From Metridium senile (lineage: Eukaryota > Cnidaria > Anthozoa > Actiniaria > Metridiidae): a stretch of 64,000 nt of DNA. Under the pieces are notes generated by a model that ran no database searches, had not been told where the DNA came from, and was given only the letters and a program-made list of their open reading frames with translations. The stretch lies in assembly GCA_949775045.1 (NCBI GenBank), contig OX459107.1:10691250-10755249 (forward strand), given 5' to 3'. Position numbers and translations under genes: made by a program. Positions 50,403-60,885 of the stretch are shown in pieces. Positions within the stretch are counted from its first letter, which is position 1. Each line of letters starts with the position of its first letter.

Positions 50403-51547
50403 GTGAGGGATTTTCTTGACTCCGTTACTCTTCCAGCCTTTTTTTCAAATCATTCCTTGGAAGAAGACTAATATATTGTAGAGGACGCAATAGCTGCTGC
50501 TTCATCACAAGATATCTTAAACTCTTTTAGTGCTCTATTGCAATTTTCAAGCAGTTCTTGAAAATTCAGTTCCATATTGTCTTTGTTAAACAAATGGGTC
50601 AAGGGTACTGGCAATGTGGGGTTTTGTTTTGATACATAGTTCTCATTGAAAGGAGGAACCAAGGACAGAATTGCAGGCTTTATTCCACATATAGCGCTGT
50701 TTATTACATCTGTCAAGGAAATTATGAATACAATTAAGTTCCGGGTGGCGATGCCCCATAAACGAAAAGACTATAACTAATCCTAGATACAATTAAAGCA
50801 TTAAATAACGTATCTACCTCCTTTTGGATTTTACCCTCCTTCCGTAACGATCTAATTAAATAAAGAGCTTTGTTGGATTTAGTTAATACCTCCTTTTAGA
50901 ATATGATCCCGAATCTGGAGTTGTCTTGGAAAATGACTCCTAGTATGTTAAGACTGGTAGATTGTGGTATGCCCCCAAGTATGAACCCACTACTTGGTAA
51001 TCTACGTTGGTTTTCACAACTAAAAAGAACAATGGCAAGGAGTAGCGGGTTGTTTTGTAGGTTGGGTCCAGAAGACACAACTCATTGCCATAGCGTGATA
51101 ACAGCCTCTTTTGTTATTCTGTTTGATGTATTAAAAGAAGTGAGTCTGCTGAAATTGTGTCATTGAGCTTAACATCTTCCGTATTTTCATCCCTTTCATC
51201 CACATCTGTACTCTCATTTATTGACCTGTCTGATTCGACTCCTGCGTACTTCCGGAAGAAAAAAGGTTTGCGACTCATTTTCTTTTAGCCTTTTTTTTAT
51301 TTTCTCTTCTACGTTGACCTGATCAATTTTTGAATACCTCAGCTTCACTGTCGCAGTGTAAATGTGGTTCCTGATGTCTTTCATGCGAGAAAAGAAATGT
51401 CGGTTGTCACTTGAGGGCACAGCCTCGCCATTGAAAAGCTCTTTTTTAAGTGCCTTTTCATCTCTTTAGGGTTTCTCACACTTTCCGACACCTACTCGTG
51501 GATTATACGATAATAAATAATTTCTGGCTTTCATGTGGCTTTAAGAG
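50403..51547 (-). mobile_element. Composite MULE + LINE segment, copy 2
   Basis: Near-identical to 35691-36847 over its full length, with a few substitutions and small indels (extra bases near 50520-50532; about 21 bp fewer near 50422). Same internal junction and orientation. Both copies have the stop in place of the residue after H-Q-T-E. Confidence 0.7.
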
Positions 51548-52016
51548 CAGCCTTCAGAAAAAGCGACCATACGTGTGCAAAGTAAAAAAAATCCAAAATT
51601 CTCAAAAAATTCCCAAACGTAGGCCTATGTGAGCTAAACATGGGAAAAATACTAAAAAGTTAATAGGATTTTTAGGATTATTTTAGGAGAAAAATGCAAT
51701 TTCGTGTTTTCCGCTAAACAAGGACGATTTGAGGCCGTTTCAACATACATCAGAAAAAAGTTCATAAAATATTTTCGTTTTAACCCACGCTAAAACAATT
51801 TACATCGCATAAAAGAGTGCTAAATTTGCGGCTCCACCAATGTTAAGGTTTTGAATTAAGAATGATTTTGGATATTTTACAGAATTTTAAATTTTGACAA
51901 TTTTTCGCATGTCAAAAATATGGTCTACAACGTCAAATATCGTACCGTGCGACATGGATTCAGATAAAATGACACTCACACAATGAATCTACTATGTTTC
52001 AACTTCCGGAAACTGC

Positions 52017-52545
52017 TTTCGTAGAGCTATCCACGAACGTGTCTATCCAAGTAGACCACTACAACTTCGTTTTGCGTCAAACCTTTTATTCCCTTGTCAC
52101 TGGTACATTTGCGTTTCTTACAATTCGCAATCCAACTTTTTACTGCCTATACATCGATTTTCTACCTATATTTATATCAAAACTCTAACAGGAACAACAT
52201 ACCTAAGTTTACAGTCATTCATACCTAGGTTTACAATCATTTCTCTTACGTACGAGAAGTTTATTCACTATTCATTATGTATCCTGTTTTTACATGCTTG
52301 TCGTGTGACTAATAGTTGTATATTCTCCGATATACGTGCTAATCCCTTAAATTGTTATCTCTAATCTTGTTATTGAATGTCCCACCCGACATATGACGAA
52401 TGACACTATCAATACCGGTATAACGTGACTAATACTTCTAAGTTATGTTATATGTTATGCTAAATCTTTGGTTTCAAAGGCTAAATAAATGCTAAATAAT
52501 CGACTAAATTAATACTGTAAAAATGCCTAATTTTACTCCTCGACA
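52017..52545 (-). repeat. 3' LTR of the BEL/Pao element
   Basis: 529 bp. In element orientation it begins TGTCGAGGAG and ends CTACGAAA. No difference from the 5' LTR was seen on reading. Confidence 0.95.
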
Positions 52546-52558
52546 CACTCCCCCCCTT
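52546..52558 (-). promoter_or_regulatory. Polypurine tract of the BEL/Pao element
   Basis: On the minus strand AAGGGGGGGAGTG directly precedes the 3' LTR. This is the primer site for plus-strand synthesis. Confidence 0.85.
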
Positions 52559-52565
52559 GACTCGT

Positions 52566-55500
52566 CTACGAGTCAAGCATTAAACGAGTTTTCCAACCAG
52601 CGTCTAAAGCTGCATTGCGTCTAGGTAAGGTTCTGCGCGCTTGCTGCACACGCGGAACTCGCATCGCTGCGGCATCATCTTCATCAGCTCTGACTTCAAT
52701 GGGATAAAGTCTTTGGACAGGTCGAGATATGCGTACTATCTTACCCTTAGTGATTACTCGTATCTTAGCGCCACGCACTACTCCATCCCTGCCTCTAACT
52801 AGTTCTTCTATAACTGCTAGTTTCCACTCGTTTCTCTTTTTTCCCTCTTCATACACAGTCACTACATCTCCTACTTGTATAACTGCTTTACTCTGTCTTG
52901 CTCGCTTAGTTTTATGAAACTCTCTGAGATTGGCTAAATATTCCTTTCTCCATCTCCCCCAAAAATGTGCTAACGTAGAACTCAAATACTTAAACCTAGT
53001 ACTACATTCTGGCTCTTCTCTAACATCGTCTGGCTCTACCACTGCGTCTGGTAAACTATTGATTCTCCTACCGTAAATTAGATGAGATGGCGTCAACACT
53101 TCTTCTCCGACCTCATCATATTCGTAAGTTAATGGTCTGCAATTAAGTGTTGACTCTACCTCGGTTAAAACTGTAACTAACTCATCATGTGTTAGTCTAG
53201 CATTACCTAACACCTTCCTTAAACTCTGTTTTACATTACCAACCATTCTTTCGAAGAACCCTCCCCACCACGGGGCCTTTGCTAAATTGAACCTCCATAC
53301 TATCTTGTAATTGTTAAGATAAGTCCTTACCTCTGGATGTTCAAACAGACTATTTAACGTCCTGTTAGCTGCTTGAAATGTCTTTGCGTTGTCTGATACT
53401 ATTAATGTAGGCATACCTCGTCTAGCACTGAACTTCCTCAAACATCTCATGAAGGTTGGTGCTTCTAAATTTTCCACTAACTCTAAATGTACTGCTCTAG
53501 TCACGCAACATGTAAACAATGCAATGTAAACCTTGTCCATTTCTGAACTTTGCGATCCCTTAACATATAATGGACCTGCAAAATCCACACCTACCTTAGA
53601 GAATGGAGGCGACTCTTTAACTCTAAACTCTGGCAGTGCCGCTTCCGTTGGTGTTCCATAAGGTTTCCCTATCAACTTCTTACATGTCACGCAACCACCT
53701 ATAATATTCTTGACTATTTGTCTACCTCTTGGTACCCAGAACTTTGCTCTTAACTCCGCTAACGTTGCTCTAAGTCCACTATGCAATACTCTATTGTGAC
53801 ACTGTTCTATGATTAATCTTGTTAGTCTATGCTCCTTAGGAAGTATAATTGGTGCTCTAGCCTCTACACTCAAGTCTGAATGTTCTAATCTGCCTCGGCA
53901 TACTATTATCTTGTTACTATCATCTAGTCTCAACTCACTAGCTAATTGCTTATAATTGCCTTGTTGCTTTAATTCTACTTGCGCTGCTACTATCCAGCGT
54001 TGCTCTGCCTCGCTGATTTCCTGGGCTTCTAACTTTCCATTCACTCGCTCCCCCCGTTTTTCTCTAGACACTCGGAGGTTGTTTACAAATCTTGACACCC
54101 AAGCTGTCACTCTCACTAACCTATTATAGTCACTATACTTGCTTACGTCTATGACTTTGTTCAAACTAGGCGATTCCCTTACCTCGTTTACTGCTAAGAG
54201 AGTGGCTGATTTCTTCTCTTCTTCTTTACACTCTTGGGTTTCACTCACCTCTTCGAGTTTAGATGGCCACTCACTGTCAGGTAACTTCAACCATGATGGG
54301 CCTTCCCACCACAGTTTATTCTTCTTTAGGGCATCTGCTGATGTGCCCCTTGAACCGATATCTGCTGGGTTATACTCACCTGGACAATGTCTCCAGTACT
54401 TCATCTCTGTTTTACCTAGTATGCTATTAACTCTATGACGAACGAACTGCTTCCATTCGCCTCTATTCTGTATCCAACATAAAGCTGTCTTACTGTCTAA
54501 CCAATACGTTACTCCCTTTATGTCTAATTGTGCACTCAATGCATTCTTCACTGTCTCAACTAGCTGTGTTAAGATAACTGCTGACATAAGCTCTAACCTC
54601 GGTATGGTAAGCTGTTTCAAAGGCGCTACTCTGGTCTTACTTGCTAGCAACTTAACATGACGTGAACCATCGTCAAGTACATATACTAAATATACCACTG
54701 CGCAGTAAGCCTTTGTACTCGCGTCCCCAAACCCGTGTAAATAACACTCAGTCACGCGATCCTCTGGATGATCATACACACACCTGTCAATCACTATCTC
54801 TTTTGTCTCACATAACTCATCAACCCACTTGTTCCATCTTACCTTATACTCGTCGTTGATTGGTTCGTCCCAACCTACCTTATCAGTACAAAGCTCTTGA
54901 AACATAATTTTCATACTTACTGACATTGGGCTGAAGATTCCCAAAGGGTCAAATAATCCAGATATTACACTCAAGACACTGCGTTTTGTTAACTCTCCTT
55001 GCTTTGCCCTTTCTGCTGTGCGCTCAAAGTTAAAATGGATCGAATCTCTCTCACAATCCCACGATAGGCCTAGTATTTTGTCTCTCTTTGGACCACTCTG
55101 TTGTGTTGACAACACTGTTTTTGCATACGACTCGTCTCCATTGTCTTCTTTTCCTTTCTCTACGCATTCAATTTTCTCTCTCAGCTCACGACTGTTTGTT
55201 AGCCATTTTCTCAATCTAAACCCTGCTTCCGACATTCTACTCACAGACTTCTCAAACAACTCAAATGCTTTACTTACCGTGTGTTCTCCGGTCACCAAAT
55301 CGTCTACGTAGAAGCTCTTTGCTAACTTACTTGTAAATCTCGGATCACTCTCACTGTATCTAGCTAAGTGATGTCTAATTGTTGCGTTTAAAAGGAACGG
55401 TGATGCATTTAAACCAAACACTACCCTAGTAAAACGGTATGTTTCTATCTTGAAATCTTCCTTGTTAACATCCTCTACCCAATAGAACCTTACAACGTCT

Positions 55501-57995
55501 CTATCTGCGTCATCAATGTCAACATTTAAAAATGCCTTTTCTATGTCTCCTGCTAAGGCTACTCTATTCTCTCTAAATCTTAATAATATATCTAGGAGCA
55601 ATGGATTCAACGACGGACCGGTGTGTAAACAATCATTCAATGACACGCCATGCTTACCGTCCTTCGATGAACCATTGTAAACTATACGTACCTTGGTGGT
55701 TAAGGCGTCCTCCCGTACGACAGCATGATGGGGCAAGTAATGAACCTTACGTGCTAAGTCGACTGCGGGCACTTTCTCTACAATACCTGCGGCCAACTGC
55801 TCTCTCATTATTCTATCGTACTCTTTTAGTAAGGCGGGCGTCTTTTGCAGTTTTTTGACTTGGTTGCGTAAACAAGCAAGTCCTGCATGTTGATTAGTAG
55901 GCAACCGTCTGTGACCTGTTTTCCATGGTAATTTCACAGAATAACGCTTACCTGTGAACTCGATATTATCTGAAAACTCTTCATGTACTTCATTTACTGG
56001 CCTAATACCTAGGCTATCTAAGTCCCACAGTCTATCTAACTGACTGTCTATGCTATTTCTTTCTTGCATTACTACAGTGTTGACAGTCACTATGTTTGCA
56101 CTATCTGATCTCTCACACTCTATTGCTAATGGGCCTGACAATACCCAGCCTAACTCTGTCTCTATGGCAACTGGCTCGTCCTGTTTTCCTCTAACTGCGC
56201 TACCTTTCTGAAACTGCCACAAATAATCTGCTCCTACTAAAACATCTATTTCTAATTTGTCTTGGCTACGATTAACATCAGAAAACCATAGCCCTCTAAG
56301 GTGCAAATACCTAGTTCTTGCTATCTCTACGTGATTGTTTGGGATGTGCGCTATCTCTGGTACTACAAATGCTTCTATTCTAACACTGTTCTTCCCTTTA
56401 ACTGGACTAACTGTTAACTCTACAACATTTCTTAGTTCACTCTTCTTACCACTCTCCCCAAACGCGTTGATGCTTAACCACTCGCGCCTTACTACTGGAA
56501 GTCTAGCTTCGCGTGCTGCTGATGAAGTGATAAAAGAGCGATGACTGCCTCCGTCAAAGAGCACTCTCGCGCGAACGCTCAAATCACTCTCCCCCTCACT
56601 CCTAAGAATCCCTTGCGCAGTTTGCAATGCAACTTTAGTACTGGCGTGTACGTAATAATTTCCTGACTCGATATTAGGTGCGCTTTTACCCTGGTTATTA
56701 TTATTAACTACTATGTTATTACTTGATATTTCCGATAAATGCGTGGTTTGATTACCTAATTGCGGGGTTTTCCCTGAGGCCTGACCCTCACAAATACTGA
56801 CGTGGTGATTCCTCCCACACCCCTTACAACTTAGGTTAGATCTACATTCTACCACTCTATGGTTCCTTTTTAAACATTTAAAGCATCTGTTATACTTAAC
56901 TAACAGTTCCCTTCTTTCTTTCGCTGTATTCATGTTGGCACAGTCCTCTTCTTCGTGGTGTCCCCAACAGTACACACATTTCTTCGTAAATGGCTTGTTT
57001 GATGACAGCAGGGCACTCGCTGATGCACGTGGCTGTCCGTACTGTCGCTTGTTTTCCGGTTTTATCTGTTTCATGGCATCGTGGTCTTCCCTCAGTTCAA
57101 TCTCGTTCTTGAGTTGGTGTATTAGGTCTTTCATCTTCCACAGGCGGAATTTCTGTCCTCTCGTAATGGTCAGTCGCAGCTGTGAAGGAAGCTTTTCTAG
57201 TAGTCGCGGTACTACTATACAAGAATAAGTGTTCTCATTCACTTCCAGCGCTTGTAAGCCACGGTAATGTGACTCACAAGCCTGAAAAAACCTTCTTAAT
57301 CTTGTGGAATCAGCGTCGTTGTACACTGGCTCAATTTCCATCAAATCCTTGATGTGGCTTTGTTGTATCGCCTCGTCTCGACCATATCGTTCAAGTAACG
57401 TCTTTACTGCTGCGTCGTAGTTGGCCGAGGTGAGCGCGAAACCTGCCACTGTTGCCTTCGCAGGTCCGTCCAATAATCCCTTTAAATATTTAAACTTATC
57501 TACGTTTGCGAGGGCCTCATTTTTGTGGATAGTACTTTCGTAACTATCCCAGAACTCTTGCCATTCTTGCAGTTTGCCATTGAACCGCAACATCTGCAGT
57601 TTCGGTAATCTTGCGGTGATTTGTTTTTGGGTTGTGGATTCTGTGCTTGTCGTTGAGGTGTTTAGCGGTGTTTCTTGATTTGTTTTCAGCTCCTTTTCCA
57701 GTTTAAGTGTTACGGCAAGAAGATCGCTGCGCAGCTTCTCTCCCTCCGTTATCACCCTCTCGATGTCGTCCTCAGTGGTCTCCTCGATTGCGACGAGGAG
57801 ATCGACTACTTCATCATCAAGCTCTTGTAGCTTCTTTCCCTTTTGTTGAAGAGCGGTGATCTGTTGTCGTGCCCACAACTCCTCTAGTTCTTCACCGTCT
57901 TCGTTTAGTTTCTCGTTAGTCTTGTTGATCAGCTTACAGGCAGCTCCGCGGTGAGCTGACCGTACTTTCTTTCTCTTTGCGATTTCGTCCGCCAT
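52566..57995 (-). CDS. BEL/Pao gag-pol polyprotein, 1809 residues, intact
   Basis: Starts at an ATG (M-A-D-E-I-A-K). Gag (DUF1759-like) spans about 125-310. Three Cys/His clusters lie at 340-352, 371-384 (C-F-K-C-L-K-R-N-H) and 390-402. Aspartic protease is at about 475-620 with F-D-G-G in place of the usual D-S/T-G (D481). Reverse transcriptase spans about 740-960 with D817 and Y-V-D-D at 896-899. RNase H has D1091, E1135 and D1167. Integrase has an H-H-C-C zinc region (H1400, H1405, C1435, C1438) and D1471, D1535 and E1582. A DUF5641-like C-terminal region is at about 1690-1770. No stop or frameshift. The polyprotein packages, reverse-transcribes and integrates the element. No envelope ORF is present. 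Confidence 0.97.
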   Translation of the reverse strand: MADEIAKRKKVRSAHRGAACKLINKTNEKLNEDGEELEELWARQQITALQQKGKKLQELDDEVVDLLVAIEETTEDDIERVITEGEKLRSDLLAVTLKLEKELKTNQETPLNTSTTSTESTTQKQITARLPKLQMLRFNGKLQEWQEFWDSYESTIHKNEALANVDKFKYLKGLLDGPAKATVAGFALTSANYDAAVKTLLERYGRDEAIQQSHIKDLMEIEPVYNDADSTRLRRFFQACESHYRGLQALEVNENTYSCIVVPRLLEKLPSQLRLTITRGQKFRLWKMKDLIHQLKNEIELREDHDAMKQIKPENKRQYGQPRASASALLSSNKPFTKKCVYCWGHHEEEDCANMNTAKERRELLVKYNRCFKCLKRNHRVVECRSNLSCKGCGRNHHVSICEGQASGKTPQLGNQTTHLSEISSNNIVVNNNNQGKSAPNIESGNYYVHASTKVALQTAQGILRSEGESDLSVRARVLFDGGSHRSFITSSAAREARLPVVRREWLSINAFGESGKKSELRNVVELTVSPVKGKNSVRIEAFVVPEIAHIPNNHVEIARTRYLHLRGLWFSDVNRSQDKLEIDVLVGADYLWQFQKGSAVRGKQDEPVAIETELGWVLSGPLAIECERSDSANIVTVNTVVMQERNSIDSQLDRLWDLDSLGIRPVNEVHEEFSDNIEFTGKRYSVKLPWKTGHRRLPTNQHAGLACLRNQVKKLQKTPALLKEYDRIMREQLAAGIVEKVPAVDLARKVHYLPHHAVVREDALTTKVRIVYNGSSKDGKHGVSLNDCLHTGPSLNPLLLDILLRFRENRVALAGDIEKAFLNVDIDDADRDVVRFYWVEDVNKEDFKIETYRFTRVVFGLNASPFLLNATIRHHLARYSESDPRFTSKLAKSFYVDDLVTGEHTVSKAFELFEKSVSRMSEAGFRLRKWLTNSRELREKIECVEKGKEDNGDESYAKTVLSTQQSGPKRDKILGLSWDCERDSIHFNFERTAERAKQGELTKRSVLSVISGLFDPLGIFSPMSVSMKIMFQELCTDKVGWDEPINDEYKVRWNKWVDELCETKEIVIDRCVYDHPEDRVTECYLHGFGDASTKAYCAVVYLVYVLDDGSRHVKLLASKTRVAPLKQLTIPRLELMSAVILTQLVETVKNALSAQLDIKGVTYWLDSKTALCWIQNRGEWKQFVRHRVNSILGKTEMKYWRHCPGEYNPADIGSRGTSADALKKNKLWWEGPSWLKLPDSEWPSKLEEVSETQECKEEEKKSATLLAVNEVRESPSLNKVIDVSKYSDYNRLVRVTAWVSRFVNNLRVSREKRGERVNGKLEAQEISEAEQRWIVAAQVELKQQGNYKQLASELRLDDSNKIIVCRGRLEHSDLSVEARAPIILPKEHRLTRLIIEQCHNRVLHSGLRATLAELRAKFWVPRGRQIVKNIIGGCVTCKKLIGKPYGTPTEAALPEFRVKESPPFSKVGVDFAGPLYVKGSQSSEMDKVYIALFTCCVTRAVHLELVENLEAPTFMRCLRKFSARRGMPTLIVSDNAKTFQAANRTLNSLFEHPEVRTYLNNYKIVWRFNLAKAPWWGGFFERMVGNVKQSLRKVLGNARLTHDELVTVLTEVESTLNCRPLTYEYDEVGEEVLTPSHLIYGRRINSLPDAVVEPDDVREEPECSTRFKYLSSTLAHFWGRWRKEYLANLREFHKTKRARQSKAVIQVGDVVTVYEEGKKRNEWKLAVIEELVRGRDGVVRGAKIRVITKGKIVRISRPVQRLYPIEVRADEDDAAAMRVPRVQQARRTLPRRNAALDAGWKTRLMLDS

Positions 57996-58023
57996 CTTCG
58001 AGATTTTTCTTCTTCTCGGCTGA

Positions 58024-58040
58024 TCCGGCTCGAAGGACCA
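58024..58040 (-). promoter_or_regulatory. Primer-binding site, tRNA-Tyr type
   Basis: The minus strand reads TGGTCCTTCGAGCCGGA two bases inside the 5' LTR. It is complementary to the 3' end (including CCA) of tRNA-Tyr as I know it from animals (17 bases). Confidence 0.85.
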
Positions 58041-58042
58041 AG

Positions 58043-58571
58043 TTTCGTAGAGCTATCCACGAACGTGTCTATCCAAGTAGACCACTACAACTTCGTTTTG
58101 CGTCAAACCTTTTATTCCCTTGTCACTGGTACATTTGCGTTTCTTACAATTCGCAATCCAACTTTTTACTGCCTATACATCGATTTTCTACCTATATTTA
58201 TATCAAAACTCTAACAGGAACAACATACCTAAGTTTACAGTCATTCATACCTAGGTTTACAATCATTTCTCTTACGTACGAGAAGTTTATTCACTATTCA
58301 TTATGTATCCTGTTTTTACATGCTTGTCGTGTGACTAATAGTTGTATATTCTCCGATATACGTGCTAATCCCTTAAATTGTTATCTCTAATCTTGTTATT
58401 GAATGTCCCACCCGACATATGACGAATGACACTATCAATACCGGTATAACGTGACTAATACTTCTAAGTTATGTTATATGTTATGCTAAATCTTTGGTTT
58501 CAAAGGCTAAATAAATGCTAAATAATCGACTAAATTAATACTGTAAAAATGCCTAATTTTACTCCTCGACA
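58043..58571 (-). repeat. 5' LTR of the BEL/Pao element
   Basis: 529 bp, same sequence as 52017-52545. It would contain the element promoter. Confidence 0.95.
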
Positions 58572-59229
58572 ACTGCAATAAAATTCTTGGGCTATTGAAA
58601 AGATGTAATTTTAGAGCCCTCGTAAAATCCACTTGAAGGGTCAAAAAGGTCGTTTGGTAATAACCGCTCAACTCACGTGTTGACTAGTTTAAAAATAACC
58701 ACACATTGAAATCGACACAAAATACTCTTTACTTTAGATACACAAACCCGTATCACCTAAGCATAGAAAAAACATCGCTTAACAGCATGATTGTGCCAGT
58801 ATTTGGTCAACACATTACAACTTGCTGACATTGTCATTGAATCAATTTATGACATCAAACAGTTCTCCTCGCTAAAATACCAATAAATAATCGCGATTTA
58901 CCTGATGTACTTGTACTTCCTTTGAACGAGGCCAGATACTGACAAATCACAGCATTAAGCTGATTTACAGATATATTCCCCACTAAATTACCCATTGGTC
59001 TGTTAGTTTGAACAATGTCGCTTTGCAAACAAATTGTAAAGTATGTTGTGTGACACACAAGGAACCCGAAAGTGAATTTTTTAACTTAAAATATTAGGAA
59101 ATAATTGCCTATAATTTTAAAATTTGTTTTGGCTAATAATATAATTTTTCATTATAGTTTTCTTAGTTTTCTTTTCATTTGTAATACAGTTTCAAAAAAA
59201 TAAAAATATCATCATTCAAACAGTACAAA
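58572..59229. other. No gene seen
   Basis: AT-rich sequence between the BEL element and a MITE. A 67-codon minus-strand frame at 58855-59058 has no recognised similarity. Confidence 0.5.
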
Positions 59230-59598
59230 TACAGTAAAAACCTGTATATAAGAACACCTATTTTTGGAGTTCAGGCTGATTTTGTTCTTATTTAACGGGT
59301 GGTTACTGAAAAATCAGCCTTAAGGTGTTCTTAAAATAAATGTTTCTAAAACATATATAACTATATAGACTACCAATACATGTAGATGATATCAATGTGT
59401 TAGTTCAAAAATGTTATTAAAAAAATATTGACTGCAAAAATAGTATCAAAACAGTAGGAAAATATTGATCTTATTTTTTTTAAGAACACTTTTTAATTTT
59501 TCAGGCTGATTGTGTTCTTATTTACATGGTACTTAAAACGCCAAAATTCAGGCTGGGTGTTCTTAACCCACTTGTTCTTATATGCGGGTTTTACTGTA
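59230..59598. mobile_element. Tigger/pogo-like MITE, 369 bp
   Basis: TACAGTAAAAACCTGTATAT at the left mirrors ...ATATGCGGGTTTTACTGTA at the right. Inside, AAGAACAC and TTCAGGCTGA blocks recur four times as imperfect tandem/inverted units. Same family as 4871-5165, with better ends. Confidence 0.85.
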
Positions 59599-59642
59599 TT
59601 ACACATGAGTAACAACAAAACTTGTACAATTATTCTGCTCAG

Positions 59643-60650
59643 CTAGCCTTCACAGCATGTACATGATTGGACTAATGCGTTGATTAAAGATATGTACGGT
59701 GCTTTGCGATGAACAGTCAGACTTTCAACGTCCATGTTAAAGAAATCGGAGATGTGAGAGAGAAGCGCAACACTAAGTGTAGATAGCCTTTCCTCGGCAT
59801 AGAGCTTACACACATATGTATCAAACATAATAGGATGTACTAGCTCGCATTCTTGTATAATCATCTCACGAGCCTCCGAGGACGCTTTAGCATCTTTTGC
59901 GGCCACAGCATTCTCGCTCTGCTCTTTGATTGAAGCTTTCCTATTTTTAGCAGCCTTACGTGAAAAGTAAGATTTGATCTGCTGAGTGGATAGGAACTCG
60001 TCGATTTTAAATCTTTGATCACCGCTATCATTTCTTGCGTGGCGGAGATCACGAGCAACCTGTGCTGGATCAGCTTTGATTCCACTCGTCACACCAAGTT
60101 GGTGTTTGAAACTTTGTATTCTATTCATATTAGCCATAGTTCGTTTCTTTTGAAATAAACACTCTTTATAATGCGCATGTTTTATTTCACGCTTCGTGAT
60201 ATTTTTTGCAATCCTGGAAATTTTTTTCTCTACCACTCTCCCACTTTCTTCATAAATTAGACTATACATTTTAGGTCGTATACCGATAAACTCTCTTACA
60301 GCTATCCCATGTGTCTCATCTTTTATTTTTCCTAATGCTTTTTTGTTCCTAACACTATAGAGGGGGTGATCCCGAGCATATTCCGAAGTGTCAAAGATGT
60401 GGTTATCCTCATCCATATCATGATAGATGTCCTCAGTTTGTATATCATACATCAAACTATCCGTGTCAGTAAACAATAACGCTGCCTTATTAGCGTATTT
60501 TTGTTTAATATAATTATAATGAAAGTTATACATTAATACCTTTGACAAATCTAAGATACAAAAGCCTATGAAAACAGGTCTGTTTAAATACAGTGTGGGC
60601 ATTTTTATGTTAACAGCGACTAAATCTTCATCCAAGATTCGGAAATACTG
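59643..60650 (-). pseudogene. Chimeric ORF: polymerase B end fused to an unrelated C-terminus
   Basis: An open frame of about 335 codons without internal stops. The first 170 residues or so are the C-terminal part of a protein-primed family-B DNA polymerase: C-I-L-D-L-S-K-V-L-M-Y, the catalytic F-T-D-T-D-S-L-M-Y (motif C), and K-M-Y-S-L. After about residue 175 the sequence changes to a different protein (A-R-N-D-S-G-D-Q-R-F-K-I; L-S-T-Q-Q-I-K-S-Y-F-S-R) with a Lys/Ala/Glu-rich middle and a Cys-rich end, which I take to come from another repetitive family. An acceptor-like TTATTTCAG precedes the frame. The polymerase front half (exonuclease and motif A) is missing, so no activity is expected. 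Confidence 0.7.
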
Positions 60651-60811
60651 AAATAATGGTGATGATGTCAGTTTTTTTCAACTGTTTTGGGTTATTAACC
60701 AACTTAACATTAACACGGTGTCTTAAGTTCTCGCAGCATTGAGAGCAAAAATTACGACCCCCCCACCTCCTGCAATACCAAATATACAGAAATATACATG
60801 CGCCACTTTAC

Positions 60812-60839
60812 CATGCATGCATGCATGCATGCATGCATT
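60812..60839. repeat. CATG tetranucleotide array
   Basis: ATGC repeated about seven times, a self-complementary microsatellite. Confidence 0.95.
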
Positions 60840-60885
60840 ACAGATTTCTATGCAAGCCATTTCGATGACTGGTAGCGAGAGCTAC

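Larger units (their letters stand above)
52017..58571 (-). mobile_element. Complete BEL/Pao LTR retrotransposon
   Basis: 6555 bp, bounded by two 529-bp LTRs that look identical, flanked by the 5-bp direct repeat ACTGC (52012-52016 and 58572-58576). It has a primer-binding site, a single intact gag-pol ORF and a polypurine tract in the right places. These features point to a recent insertion that may still be active. Confidence 0.97.

Noticed and set aside
54139..57228. Plus-strand ORFs of 60-100 codons opposite the BEL polyprotein
   Set aside because: They are antisense shadows of the intact 1809-codon gag-pol frame.
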